Under the pieces are notes generated by a model. The model saw only the letters and a list, made by a program, of their open reading frames with translations. It ran no database searches and was not told the origin of the DNA. The translations under genes and the position numbers were made by a program. Shown here one piece after another: positions 15,463 to 23,342 of a stretch of DNA of 36,590 nt. Source of the stretch: JBFKAV01 sp041621405. Lineage in GTDB: Bacteria; Pseudomonadota; Alphaproteobacteria; Rhodobacterales; Rhodobacteraceae. The stretch spans positions 1-36,590 of the forward strand of contig JBFKAV010000015.1 in the NCBI GenBank assembly GCA_041621405.1, given 5' to 3'. The stretch's first letter is position 1. Each line of letters opens with the position of its first letter.

Positions 15463-15476
15463 TTGACGTCGGTCAA
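15463..15476. promoter_or_regulatory. Crp/FNR-type box (TTGAC-N4-GTCAA)
   Basis: TTGACGTCGGTCAA is a perfect dyad matching the TTGAY-N4-RTCAA pattern bound by FNR/FnrL/NNR-type regulators of alphaproteobacteria. It is centred about 57 bases before the ATG of the oxidoreductase on the minus strand and about 185 before the exported protein on the plus strand. Which promoter it controls, and by which regulator, is inferred. Confidence 0.6.
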
Positions 15477-15653
15477 GCGCCGTGGACCGGGCAAGGACCC
15501 GCCGACTCGTCCCGGCCGGGCCCGAGGAAGAGGCGAAGGGCAGGCACGAAGGCGCCGCGCGACCCGGGGCGGCGCTCTTCGATTGCGGGGGCTGACGGGA
15601 TTGTGCCTCGGCGCGAGCCGGGATTGGCGCTAGGATCGGGGCGGAGTGAACCG

Positions 15654-16403
15654 ATGCGCGCCCTTGCCCTTGCCGTCCTTTGCCTCTGTGCCGCGCTGCC
15701 CGCCGCGGCGCGCGATTGCCGGTCCGAGGTTCCCCGCCGGATCCCCGACCACACCTTCGCCTTCTCCGACGTGATCGATTGCCTCTTGGACGAGATCGCC
15801 GCACTCCGGCGCGACCAGGCGCGGCTCGCGGCCCGCGTCGGCGCGCTCGAGGCGGAGCTCGCCGCGATCCCCGCCGACTACCTCAATCTCGACGGCAAGG
15901 TCGCGGCGCCCGAGGGCCGCCCGGTCGGGCGAGCGCGCTTCGTGCTGACCGCGCGGCAGACCGGCGGCACCGCCGCGATGCCGCTCGACATGGCCGTGGT
16001 CGAGGCACTCTGCGCCGGGACGGGCGGCTGCACCCTCGCGCTCGCCCGGCGCGACCTCGACCCGCGACGGGCCGAGACGGACGCCGCCGAGGGCGTCGGG
16101 CCCTGCGTCTTCCTCTACGACGGCGACAGCCTCGCCTGGTTCCGCGCCGCAGGCTGCGACGGCGGCGGCGTGGCCGGACTGGACGGCGACGGCGGCCCGC
16201 TATCGGGCTCGGGCAGGGGCGGCGAGATCGTTGCCGAGGCGGGCGGGGTCTGCCTCCTGGCCGACAGCGACGCGAGCCCGCGGCTCGGGCCGGAGGCGAC
16301 CTTCCTCGGCGGCGATCACGGGCCCGGGCTGTTCCTGATCGCCGCGCCGGCCCGCGGCGACGATCCCGGCCGCCGCTTCCGCTGCGAGCTGGTCCTCGAG
16401 TAG
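15654..16403 (+). CDS. Exported protein of unknown function with a coiled coil
   Basis: 249 residues. MRALALAVLCLCAALPAAARDC is a clear Sec signal peptide, with cleavage probably after AAA (about residue 19) next to a Cys that is not a convincing lipobox. A short heptad-rich helix follows at about 40-72 (DVIDCLLDEIAALRRDQARLAARVGALEAELAAI). The remainder is a beta-rich domain with several Cys (GTGGCTLALARRD, GPCVFLYDGDS, RFRCELVLE). I recognise no family; it is probably periplasmic and may oligomerise through the coil. The start at 15654 is chosen because the signal peptide begins there. mipZ follows after 81 bases, so the two may share a transcript. Confidence 0.75.
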   Translation: MRALALAVLCLCAALPAAARDCRSEVPRRIPDHTFAFSDVIDCLLDEIAALRRDQARLAARVGALEAELAAIPADYLNLDGKVAAPEGRPVGRARFVLTARQTGGTAAMPLDMAVVEALCAGTGGCTLALARRDLDPRRAETDAAEGVGPCVFLYDGDSLAWFRAAGCDGGGVAGLDGDGGPLSGSGRGGEIVAEAGGVCLLADSDASPRLGPEATFLGGDHGPGLFLIAAPARGDDPGRRFRCELVLE

Positions 16404-16484
16404 CGGCCCCGGGCGCGGCCCGTCCTTGCGCGCGGGCGCGTCAGCGGCTAGCCACAGCTTGGGGACGCAGCCGGAGAGCGGGAC

Positions 16485-17294
16485 GTGGCGCATATCATCG
16501 TCGTCGGCAACGAGAAGGGCGGCTCGGGGAAGTCGACCACCTCGATGCACGTGGCAACCGCGCTGGCGCGGATGGGCCACACCGTGGGCGGGCTCGACCT
16601 CGACCTCAGGCAGCGCAGTTTCGGCCGCTACCTGGAGAACCGCCGCGCCTACGCCGCCCGGCACGGGCTCGACCTGCTCGGCCCGGTGCTGCACGAGCTG
16701 CCCGAGGTGCACGAGGCGAACCTGCCCCCGGGCGAGAACGTCTGGGACCGCAAGCTCTCGATGGCGGTGGCGGAGCTGGAGCGCAGCGCCGACTTCATCG
16801 TGATCGACTGCCCAGGCTCTTACACCCGGCTCTCGCAGGTGGCGCATTCGCTGGCCGACACGCTGATCTCGCCGCTCAACGACAGCTTCATCGATTTCGA
16901 CCTGCTGGCCCGCACCGAGCCCGAGACCAACAAGGTTCTCGGCCCGTCGGTCTATGCCGAGATGGTCTGGCAGGCCCGGCAGCTGCGCGCGCAGGCGGGC
17001 CTCAAGCCGATCGACTGGGTGGTGCTGAGGAACCGGCTCGGCGCCCAGGCGATGCACAACAAGGCGAAGATGGCCGGGGCGCTGGACGAGCTTTCGAAGC
17101 GGATCGGATTTCGCGTGGTGCCCGGGTTCAGCGAGCGGGTGATCTTCCGCGAGCTATTCCCGAACGGGCTGACGCTGCTCGACCTGCGCGATATCGGGGT
17201 CGAGCGCCTGAACATCTCGAACCTGGCCGCGCGGCAGGAGCTGCGCGACCTGATCGCCGCGCTCAGGCTTCCAGAGGTCTCGGCTGCCTTTTGA
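16485..17294 (+). CDS. mipZ: MipZ, ParA-type ATPase that positions the division plane
   Basis: In alphaproteobacteria MipZ forms a gradient from the ParB-bound poles and blocks FtsZ assembly away from midcell. The 269-residue sequence has the deviant Walker A KGGSGKST (11-18), LDLDLRQRSFGRYLENRRA (a MipZ signature after the first strand), Walker B FIVIDCPG, and the long MipZ-specific stretches MNDSF-like LNDSFIDFDLL, DWVVLRNRL, and GFRVVPGFSERVIFRELFPN, then GLTLLDL. These match Caulobacter MipZ over nearly the whole length as I recall it, and distinguish it from plasmid ParA. Translation starts at GTG 16485, where the strand MAHIIVVGNEKGG begins. No parB or other par gene is near. Confidence 0.92.
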   Translation: MAHIIVVGNEKGGSGKSTTSMHVATALARMGHTVGGLDLDLRQRSFGRYLENRRAYAARHGLDLLGPVLHELPEVHEANLPPGENVWDRKLSMAVAELERSADFIVIDCPGSYTRLSQVAHSLADTLISPLNDSFIDFDLLARTEPETNKVLGPSVYAEMVWQARQLRAQAGLKPIDWVVLRNRLGAQAMHNKAKMAGALDELSKRIGFRVVPGFSERVIFRELFPNGLTLLDLRDIGVERLNISNLAARQELRDLIAALRLPEVSAAF

Positions 17295-17433
17295 CCCGCT
17301 CGAAAGGCGACTGGCGGCGGGTGAAGGGGCTTTCCAGGCTGCCAGCCAGCGCCTCGAGCCGGGAATCGAAGCGATCCTGGGGCTCGCGGGCTTGTTCGTC
17401 GCTGTCCTTCGACATCATCCGGAACATGGTCAT
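17263..17433 (-). CDS. Possible 56-residue protein convergent with mipZ
   Basis: The ORF reads MTMFRMMSKDSDEQAREPQD, then RFDSRLEALAGSLESPFTRR, and ends in a basic tail with PLEA. It has a GGAG Shine-Dalgarno 8 bases before the ATG (17442-17445 on plus), an AT-richer sequence upstream that could hold a promoter, and GC-ending codons like real genes here. It is hydrophilic, with no membrane segment. Its 3' end overlaps mipZ by 32 bases in the opposite direction. I do not recognise it; it could be a small conserved alphaproteobacterial protein or a chance ORF. Confidence 0.5.
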   Translation of the reverse strand: MTMFRMMSKDSDEQAREPQDRFDSRLEALAGSLESPFTRRQSPFERVKRQPRPLEA

Positions 17434-17671
17434 GGTCGTCACTCCGTTTGCATTAACCGAAAGCTCGCCGGGCAAGGTGGCGCGAATTGGGCAGGGCGAA
17501 GGAAATTCCGCGCCAGCTTCCTCAAGGGCGAAACAGTCTGAAAACCGCGGCTGGCGATGGCGGAGCGGGGGCAATTGGACTGCCCGGCACCCTGGGTTTT
17601 CCTGCGCAGGCGCTGTCGGGAGGCTCATCGTGGCCTGGGCCGGGCAACGGCCAGGGCGGTAGCAAAGGGGG

Positions 17672-19339
17672 CTAGCCGCCGACGCTCCCGGACCCGTCTT
17701 CCGGGGCCGGCGCCCTCTCGTGCCTCCCTGCCCCTTCCTCGGCGACAGCCGCGCGGCTTCTCCCGGCCGGCGCGGTCTTCAACCAGGCATCGAGCGCCGC
17801 GATCTCCCCGACGCCCATCCGCAATCCGAGCTTGGTGCGGCGCCAGAGGATGTCCTCGGCGCTCCGCGCGAACTCCTTCGCCACCAGCCAGCGCACCTCG
17901 CGCTCGCAGAGCGTGGCGCCAAAATCCCGGCCGAGCGCCTCGGCAGACGTCGCCTCGCCCAGCACCTCGCGGGCCTCGGTGCCATAGGCGCGCACCAGCC
18001 GGCGCGCCCAGGTGTCGGTCAGGAACGCGTGCGAGGCGCGCAGCTCCGCGACCAGCGCCTCGACCCCGTCCACCGGGAAATCGCCGCCCGGCAAGGCCAC
18101 CCCCGCGGTCCAGGTGCCGGTCGACCCGGGGAAGAACCGGGCGAGCCGGTCCAGCGCGCTTTCGGCCAGCCGCCGGTAGGTCGTGATCTTGCCGCCGAAG
18201 ACGTTAAGCAGCGGCGCGCCCTCGTCCGCATCGAGGCTGAGCACGTAGTCGCGGGTCGCCGCGGTGGCCGATTTCGCCCCGTCGTCGTAGAGCGGGCGCA
18301 CGCCGGAGTAGGTCCAGACGATGTCGTCGCGCGTCACCGGCCGCTCGAAATACTGCGAGGCGAAGGCGCAGAGATATTCCTGCTCCGCCTCGGTGCAGAC
18401 CGGGCGGACCGCGGCGTCGGGGTGGTCGGCGTCGGTGGTGCCGATCAGGGTGAAATCGCCCTCGTAGGGGATCGCGAAGATGATCCGGCCGTCGGTGCCC
18501 TGGAAGAAGTAGCACTTGTCGTGATCGTATAGCCTGCGGGTCACGATGTGGCTGCCGCGCACCAGCCGCACGCCCTCGCGGCTGTCGATCCCGGCGACGT
18601 CGCGGATCACGTCGCCGACCCATGGCCCGGCGGCGTTGACCAGCGCCCGGGCGCGGCGGGTCTGCCGGGCGCCGGTCTCGACGTCCTCGAGCTCGATCTG
18701 CCAGACCTCCCCGGGGCGGCGGGCGCTCACCACCCGGGTGCGCGTCAGGATCTCGGCGCCGCGGGCCTGGGCGTCGCGGGCGTTCAGCACCACGAGCCGC
18801 GAATCCTGCACCCAGCAGTCGCTGTACTCGAAGGCGCGGGTGAACTTGTCCTTCAGCGGCGCGCCCTCGGGCGCCGCGGTCAGGTCGAGCGCGCTGGTGC
18901 CGGGCAGGATCCTGCGTCCGCCGAGGTGGTCGTAGAGGAACAGCCCCAGCCGGATCAGCCAGGCCGGGCGGCGGCCCTTCATCCAGGGCATGAAGAGCGT
19001 CAGGAGGTTCGAGGTCGGCGTGCCCGCCTCGAAGCGCATGTCCTTGTGGTAGGGCAGCACGAAGCGCATCGGCCAGGCGATGTGCGGCATGGCGCGGAGC
19101 AGCGTCTCTCGCTCGACCAGCGCCTCGCGGACCAGACGGAACTCGAAATACTCCAGGTAGCGCAGGCCGCCGTGGAACAGCTTGGTCGAGGCCGAGGAGG
19201 TGGCCGAGGCGAGGTCGCCCATCTCGGCCAGAGTGACGGAGAGGCCGCGCCCGGCGGCCTCGCGCGCGATGCCGCAGCCGTTGATCCCGCCGCCGATGAC
19301 GAAGAGGTCGCTGACCTGGTCTTCAGAAGCGGCCGTCAC
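17672..19339 (-). CDS. glpD: Aerobic glycerol-3-phosphate dehydrogenase GlpD
   Basis: GlpD oxidises sn-glycerol-3-phosphate to dihydroxyacetone phosphate at the inner membrane and feeds electrons to ubiquinone. The FAD motif FVIGGGINGCGIAREAAGRG lies at about 13-32; SSASTKLFHGGLRYLE (48-63) and VNAAGPWV are family signatures, and GVRPLYDD and NVFGGKITTYR close the FAD and substrate site. The C-terminal helical DAO_C domain (about 400-525) is followed by an extra Ala/Glu/Gly-rich tail of about 25 residues, making 555 against ~500 in E. coli. It is divergent from a DeoR-family regulator, which is very probably its repressor. No glycerol kinase or transporter is in the window. Confidence 0.96.
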   Translation of the reverse strand: MTAASEDQVSDLFVIGGGINGCGIAREAAGRGLSVTLAEMGDLASATSSASTKLFHGGLRYLEYFEFRLVREALVERETLLRAMPHIAWPMRFVLPYHKDMRFEAGTPTSNLLTLFMPWMKGRRPAWLIRLGLFLYDHLGGRRILPGTSALDLTAAPEGAPLKDKFTRAFEYSDCWVQDSRLVVLNARDAQARGAEILTRTRVVSARRPGEVWQIELEDVETGARQTRRARALVNAAGPWVGDVIRDVAGIDSREGVRLVRGSHIVTRRLYDHDKCYFFQGTDGRIIFAIPYEGDFTLIGTTDADHPDAAVRPVCTEAEQEYLCAFASQYFERPVTRDDIVWTYSGVRPLYDDGAKSATAATRDYVLSLDADEGAPLLNVFGGKITTYRRLAESALDRLARFFPGSTGTWTAGVALPGGDFPVDGVEALVAELRASHAFLTDTWARRLVRAYGTEAREVLGEATSAEALGRDFGATLCEREVRWLVAKEFARSAEDILWRRTKLGLRMGVGEIAALDAWLKTAPAGRSRAAVAEEGAGRHERAPAPEDGSGSVGG

Positions 19340-19383
19340 GGAGCGTTCACCTCGTTCGAATCCTCGGCTTTCCGGAACCTTCT

Positions 19384-19445
19384 ATCGAAAAGCGGGCACA
19401 AAGGAAAGCTGGGGTTTGCGTTTTTGCGCGGTTTTGGTCTACTAG
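19384..19445. promoter_or_regulatory. glpD-glpR divergent control region
   Basis: The 156-base spacer is less GC-rich than its surroundings and contains repeated T/G-rich and A/G-rich short elements: GTTTGCGTTTTTGCGCGGTTTTGG around 19414-19437 as overlapping TTTGCG/TTTTTGCG repeats, and AAAGCGGG...AAAGGAAAGC around 19390-19411. DeoR/GlpR proteins bind direct repeats of this general kind. I cannot define exact operator or promoter boxes. Confidence 0.4.
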
Positions 19446-19495
19446 TTGAGCACCGGCCCGAAGCCGGTTCGAACCAGGCGTGCATCGGCAGAGCA

Positions 19496-20260
19496 ATGAC
19501 ACAGACCTTCCGCCAGCCCGAGATCCTCGAGATCGCCCGCCGTGACGGCAGGGTCTCGGTCGAGGACCTGGCCGCGCGCTTCGAGGTCAGCCTGCAGACG
19601 ATCCGCCGCGACCTGACCGAGCTCGCAGATGCCGGCAAGCTCGAGCGCGTCCACGGCGGCGCGATGCTGCCCTCGGGCACGACCAACATCGGCTACGAGC
19701 ACCGCCGGACGCTGAACCTCGCGGCAAAGCAGCGGATCGCGAAGGCTTGCGCGGCCGACATCCCGGACGATGCCTCGGTCTTCCTCAACATCGGCACCTC
19801 TACCGAGGCGGTCGCGCACGAGCTTCTGCGTCACCGCAACATGATGGCTGTGACCAACAACATGAACGTGGCCAACATCCTGGCCGGCAATCCCGATTGC
19901 GAGGTCATCGTCGCGGGAGGCCGCCTGCGGCGGTCAGACGGCGGGCTCGTCGGCAACCTGACGACCGAGGTCATCGGCCGGTTCAAGTTCGACCTCGCGG
20001 TGATCGGCTGCTCGGCGATGGACGAGGACGGCGACCTGCTCGATTTCGACGTCGAGGAGGTGAGCGTCAGCCAGACCATCATCCGCCGCGCGCGGAAGGT
20101 CTTCCTGGTCGCCGACGGCTCGAAGTTCACGCGCACCGCGCCGGCCCGGATCGCCTCGCTGTCGGAGATCGACACGTTCTACACCGACCACCCGCTGCCC
20201 CGGCGGCTGACCGAGCGCTGCCGCACCTGGGGCACCAGGGTCGTCGTCGCCGGGCCCTGA
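19496..20260 (+). CDS. glpR: DeoR-family regulator, probable GlpR repressor
   Basis: The 254-residue protein has the DeoR N-terminal helix-turn-helix (about residues 8-62; VSVEDLAARFEVSLQTIRRD then GKLERVHGGA) and a C-terminal sugar-phosphate-sensing domain with FLNIGTSTEAVAHEL and VTNNMNVANIL. GlpR represses glycerol-3-phosphate genes and is released by glycerol-3-phosphate. The assignment rests on the divergent glpD neighbour and the family. The ATG at 19496 is where the conserved start MTQTFRQPEILEIAR begins. It is followed by a terminator-like hairpin shared with the tRNA gene on the other strand. Confidence 0.9.
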   Translation: MTQTFRQPEILEIARRDGRVSVEDLAARFEVSLQTIRRDLTELADAGKLERVHGGAMLPSGTTNIGYEHRRTLNLAAKQRIAKACAADIPDDASVFLNIGTSTEAVAHELLRHRNMMAVTNNMNVANILAGNPDCEVIVAGGRLRRSDGGLVGNLTTEVIGRFKFDLAVIGCSAMDEDGDLLDFDVEEVSVSQTIIRRARKVFLVADGSKFTRTAPARIASLSEIDTFYTDHPLPRRLTERCRTWGTRVVVAGP

Positions 20261-20298
20261 GCGTTCCGACTCGGGCAAGTCGGCAGCCGGGGGGAAGC

Positions 20299-20331
20299 GA
20301 AAAGGGCTCGGCGAATGGTCGCCAAGCCCTT
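20299..20331. terminator. Terminator of tRNA-Arg, possibly shared with glpR
   Basis: On the minus strand AAGGGCTTGGCGA, loop CCAT, TCGCCGAGCCCTT forms a 13-base stem with one G-T pair, followed by TT. This is a good intrinsic terminator 9 bases past the tRNA. In the plus direction the same stem lies 40 bases after glpR but lacks a T-run. Confidence 0.75.
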
Positions 20332-20339
20332 GGATTCGC

Positions 20340-20416
20340 TGGCGGACCCGGAGCGATTCGAACGCCCGACCCCCAGATTCGTAGTCTGGTGCTCTATCCA
20401 GCTGAGCTACGGGTCC
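20340..20416 (-). tRNA. tRNA-Arg (anticodon ACG)
   Basis: On the minus strand the 77-base sequence folds as a full cloverleaf: acceptor GGACCCG pairing with CGGGTCC, D arm AGCTCAGCTGGATAGAGC, anticodon stem CCAGA/TCTGG around the loop CTACGAA, and T arm containing GTTCGAATC. The anticodon ACG (to be deaminated to ICG) reads CGU, CGC and CGA arginine codons. The 3' CCA is encoded (20340-20342). It has its own promoter and terminator. Confidence 0.97.
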
Positions 20417-20427
20417 GTCGGAGGGGG

Positions 20428-20456
20428 GATTTAGCCGCCCGGGGCGGTTGATGCAA
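20428..20456 (-). promoter_or_regulatory. Promoter of tRNA-Arg
   Basis: On the minus strand TTGCAT (20456-20451), 17 bases, then TAAATC (20433-20428) place a transcription start a few bases before the tRNA 5' end at 20416. It lies just downstream of the histidine-kinase stop codon. Confidence 0.6.
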
Positions 20457-20484
20457 GGGCGAAAGCTGGTCGAGGCGGGCGGCG

Positions 20485-21891
20485 CTACTCCGCGGCTTCG
20501 CCGAGGGCGATCACCGACTTCGGCAGGCGGATCGTGAACTCGGTGCCGCCCTCGTCGGTGCGGGCGAGCTCGAGCCGCCCGCCATGGCCGCGCACCAGCT
20601 CGGCCGCGATGGCGAGCCCGAGACCCGAGCCTTCCTTGCGGGTGCCGCCGGTGAAGGCCTGGAACAGGTGCTCGCGGGCCCTCGGCGGCAGGCCCGGACC
20701 GGTATCGGCCACCGAGACGATCCAGTCGCGCTCGTCCTCGTCGGCGCGCACCGCGATCTCGCCCGGCCGGCCCGAGGCGACGATCGCCTGGCGGGCGTTG
20801 CGCACCAGGTTGGCGAGCACCCGGTGCAGCTGCTCGGAATCGGCGCGGATCACCATGCCCGCCGGCACGTCCTCGGCGAAGCTCACCTCGGCCTCGCCGG
20901 TGGCCAGCCGCTCGCTCTCGATCACGTCGGCGACGACCTGGGCGAGCGCCACGCGGGCGAGCGCCGGCGGCGGCTCCTCGGCCTTGCCGAAAGCGAGCGT
21001 GGTCTCGCAGAGGTTCACCGCGCGCGAGATGGAGTTCACCAGCTTCGGCGCCGCGCGCTTCACGGTGGGATCCTGGCTCGTCTCCATCCGGTCCGCCAAG
21101 AGCTGGGCCGAGGTGAGGATGTTCCGCAGGTCGTGGCTGACCTTGGCCACCGCCTGGCCGAGCTGCGCCAGCCGCTCCTTCTGGCGCAGCGCGCCGGTGA
21201 GCTGGGTCTGCATCGTCTTCAGCGCTTCCTCGGCCTCGCGCAGCTCGAGCACGCTGGCGGTGGGCTCGATGATCCGGCGCGCGTCCTCGGGGGCCTCGGC
21301 ATAGGACTGCATGTGCGTCACCACGCGTCGGATCGGCATCACCAGGACCGAACGGACCGCGAGGAACAGGAGTACCGCGGTGACGCCTGAGATCACCGCC
21401 GAGAGCACGAGGATGCGGAGCCCGTATTCGATCATCGCGCGCCTAAGCGGCTGGCTCTCCATCGTGACCTCGATCAGGAGACCCGCCTCGCGCGACGGCG
21501 CGCCGATCACCCGGATCACCTGGTCCTCGGTGCCCCAGAGCCGCATCAGCGCATCGCGGATGAGCTCGAAGGCGGAGGGGTCGCGCAGGTCGTGGGTGGC
21601 GCGGATCGGCGCCGGTATCGGCGAGGAGAGGACGAGCTGGCGCATGTCGTCACGCCTGAGCACCACGTTGAACACCTCGGCGTTGCGCAGAAGCTCGGCC
21701 TCGAGCTCGGGCGAGATCATGCCCTCGGCGGCGATCTGGCTCAGCGCGGCGATCTGCGCGCGCTCGAGGCGGGAAAGCAGGTAGTCCTGCCGGAACCGCG
21801 CCACGGAGGGCACGAAGATCAGCACCTCGGCCAGCATCACGAAGACGATGGTCAGGATCAGGAATCGGCCGGAGAGGGTTCTGAAAAACAT
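20485..21891 (-). CDS. Sensor histidine kinase, orphan
   Basis: 468 residues. Two membrane segments (about 10-29 and 158-180) enclose a periplasmic sensor region of about 130 residues with no recognised fold name. A HAMP-like linker and coiled coil follow (182-245). The phospho-acceptor is His253 in AKVSHDLRNILTSAQLL. The ATPase domain shows an N-box (NLVRNARQAI), DTGPGLPP and GSGLGLAIAAELV. KVSHDLRN, rather than ALAHEIRN or similar, is the H-box type seen in many alphaproteobacterial kinases. AAGGG upstream supports the start. No response regulator is adjacent; the gene is 28 bases behind the flavoprotein on the same strand, so it may respond to the same signal. Confidence 0.92.
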   Translation of the reverse strand: MFFRTLSGRFLILTIVFVMLAEVLIFVPSVARFRQDYLLSRLERAQIAALSQIAAEGMISPELEAELLRNAEVFNVVLRRDDMRQLVLSSPIPAPIRATHDLRDPSAFELIRDALMRLWGTEDQVIRVIGAPSREAGLLIEVTMESQPLRRAMIEYGLRILVLSAVISGVTAVLLFLAVRSVLVMPIRRVVTHMQSYAEAPEDARRIIEPTASVLELREAEEALKTMQTQLTGALRQKERLAQLGQAVAKVSHDLRNILTSAQLLADRMETSQDPTVKRAAPKLVNSISRAVNLCETTLAFGKAEEPPPALARVALAQVVADVIESERLATGEAEVSFAEDVPAGMVIRADSEQLHRVLANLVRNARQAIVASGRPGEIAVRADEDERDWIVSVADTGPGLPPRAREHLFQAFTGGTRKEGSGLGLAIAAELVRGHGGRLELARTDEGGTEFTIRLPKSVIALGEAAE

Positions 21892-21919
21892 TCCGCGCCC
21901 TTGTCTGGTACGCCACTCC

Positions 21920-23341
21920 TTACGGCAGAAAGCGCTGCAGCAGCTTCACGCCCTGCTTGAGCAAAGGATTATCAAAGAGTTTCGGGGAAAAATAGGCGCC
22001 GGCGACGCGCTTGTTGATCTCGCCGAGCGTCGGGTAGGGCAGGACGGCGCCGGCGACGGCGCTCATCTTCAGCCCGTTGGCGATGGCCAGGGCCCAGAGT
22101 CCGATCAGCTCGCCGGCCTGGGCGCCGGCAATCGTGGCGCCGACCGGGCGCCCCTTCACCACCATCACCTTGACAAGGCCGGCGGTCTCGCCCCCGGTCT
22201 GGGCGCGGTCGTTCTCGGCATAGGGCCAGCGCACCACGGCGAGCCTTTCGCCGTGGGCCTCCCTGGCCTCGGCCTCGGTGAGGCCGACCTGGGCGAGCTC
22301 GGGGTCGGTGTAGGTGGCCCAGGGCAGGTGGGCGGTCTTGGCCTTGGCCGGCAGCCCGAGCAGGATCTGCCGGATCACCACCCCGGCATGGTAGCCCGCG
22401 ACGTGGGTGAACTGCAGCCCGCCCGCGACATCGCCCACCGCGTAGACACGGCGGTTGGTGGTGGACCGCAGGCCAGCGTCGACGTCGACGCCCTTGCGGT
22501 CGTGCTTGACGTCGGCCTTGTCCAGATCGAGCCGTTCGAGGTTCACCCTGCGGCCCACCGCCACCAGGAGATGGCTGCCCTCAAAGACCCGGCCGTCCTT
22601 CGCCGTCACGCGGATCGCCCCCTGAGCGCCGGAAATCTTTTCCGCGAGCGCGTCCTCGGCGATCTCAATGCCCTCGTCGCGGAGCCGCTTCAGCACGATG
22701 CCGGCGCAGTCCGGGTCGTCCTTCCCGAGCGCCTTCAGCCCCTCGATCACGGTGACCCTGGAGCCGAGGCGGCGATGCGCCTGGGCCATTTCCACGCCGA
22801 TCGGGCCGCCGCCGATGACGAGGAGGTGCTCGGGCCGCTCGCGAAGCTCGAAGATCGTCTCGTTGGTGAAGTGCGGCACGGCGTCGAGGCCCGGGATCGG
22901 CGGCACCAGCGGCGACGAGCCGGTGGCGATCACGAAGCGGCGGGCCTCGATCCGGTGCGCCCCGACCTCGACCTCGGTGGGCGAGACGAAGCGCCCCCAG
23001 TCCCGGATCACCCGCACGCCGAGTTCCTCGAACCGTTCCTCGCTGTCGTGCGGGGCGATCGCCGCGATCACCCGGTCGACGTGGTCCTTGGCGGCGGCGA
23101 AATCCACCCGCGGCTCCACCGGCGCGACGCCGAACGGGCCGCCCGATGTCATCGCGTGGGCGTGCTTGGCCGCGGCGATCAGCGCCTTCGACGGGACGCA
23201 GCCGTAGTTCAGGCAGTCGCCGCCCATCTTGTGGCCTTCGATCAGCACCACGCTGGCGCCCATCTGTGCCGCGCCCGCGGCCACCGAAAGCCCGCCCGAG
23301 CCGGCGCCGATCACGCAGAGGTCGGTCTCGATGCGCTTCAT
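21920..23341 (-). CDS. Pyridine-nucleotide disulfide oxidoreductase, MerA/Lpd-like
   Basis: The 473-residue flavoprotein has the FAD motif DLCVIGAGSGGLSVAAGAAQ, the redox disulfide GGDCLNYGCVPSK (Cys43/Cys48), the NAD(P) motif VIGGGPIGVEMAQ and YAVGDVAGG. In dihydrolipoamide dehydrogenase and glutathione reductase the active-site base is His in HPT; here the segment is VLPYPTLGE, with Tyr as in mercuric reductase. Yet the C-terminal vicinal Cys pair and the N-terminal metal-binding domain of MerA are missing, so mercury reduction is unlikely. The Met at 23341 follows GGAGG (6-base spacing) and begins the Rossmann strand. It starts 1 base after the TVP38 gene, indicating tight co-translation. 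The substrate is unknown. Confidence 0.88.
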   Translation of the reverse strand: MKRIETDLCVIGAGSGGLSVAAGAAQMGASVVLIEGHKMGGDCLNYGCVPSKALIAAAKHAHAMTSGGPFGVAPVEPRVDFAAAKDHVDRVIAAIAPHDSEERFEELGVRVIRDWGRFVSPTEVEVGAHRIEARRFVIATGSSPLVPPIPGLDAVPHFTNETIFELRERPEHLLVIGGGPIGVEMAQAHRRLGSRVTVIEGLKALGKDDPDCAGIVLKRLRDEGIEIAEDALAEKISGAQGAIRVTAKDGRVFEGSHLLVAVGRRVNLERLDLDKADVKHDRKGVDVDAGLRSTTNRRVYAVGDVAGGLQFTHVAGYHAGVVIRQILLGLPAKAKTAHLPWATYTDPELAQVGLTEAEAREAHGERLAVVRWPYAENDRAQTGGETAGLVKVMVVKGRPVGATIAGAQAGELIGLWALAIANGLKMSAVAGAVLPYPTLGEINKRVAGAYFSPKLFDNPLLKQGVKLLQRFLP

Positions 23342-23342
23342 C

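Noticed and set aside
16485..17294. Plasmid- or chromosome-partition ParA
   Set aside because: Sequence follows MipZ along its length and there is no parB or parS-like repeat alongside.
21920..23341. Mercury-resistance operon (merA)
   Set aside because: No C-terminal vicinal cysteines, no HMA domain, no merR/merT/merP around it.
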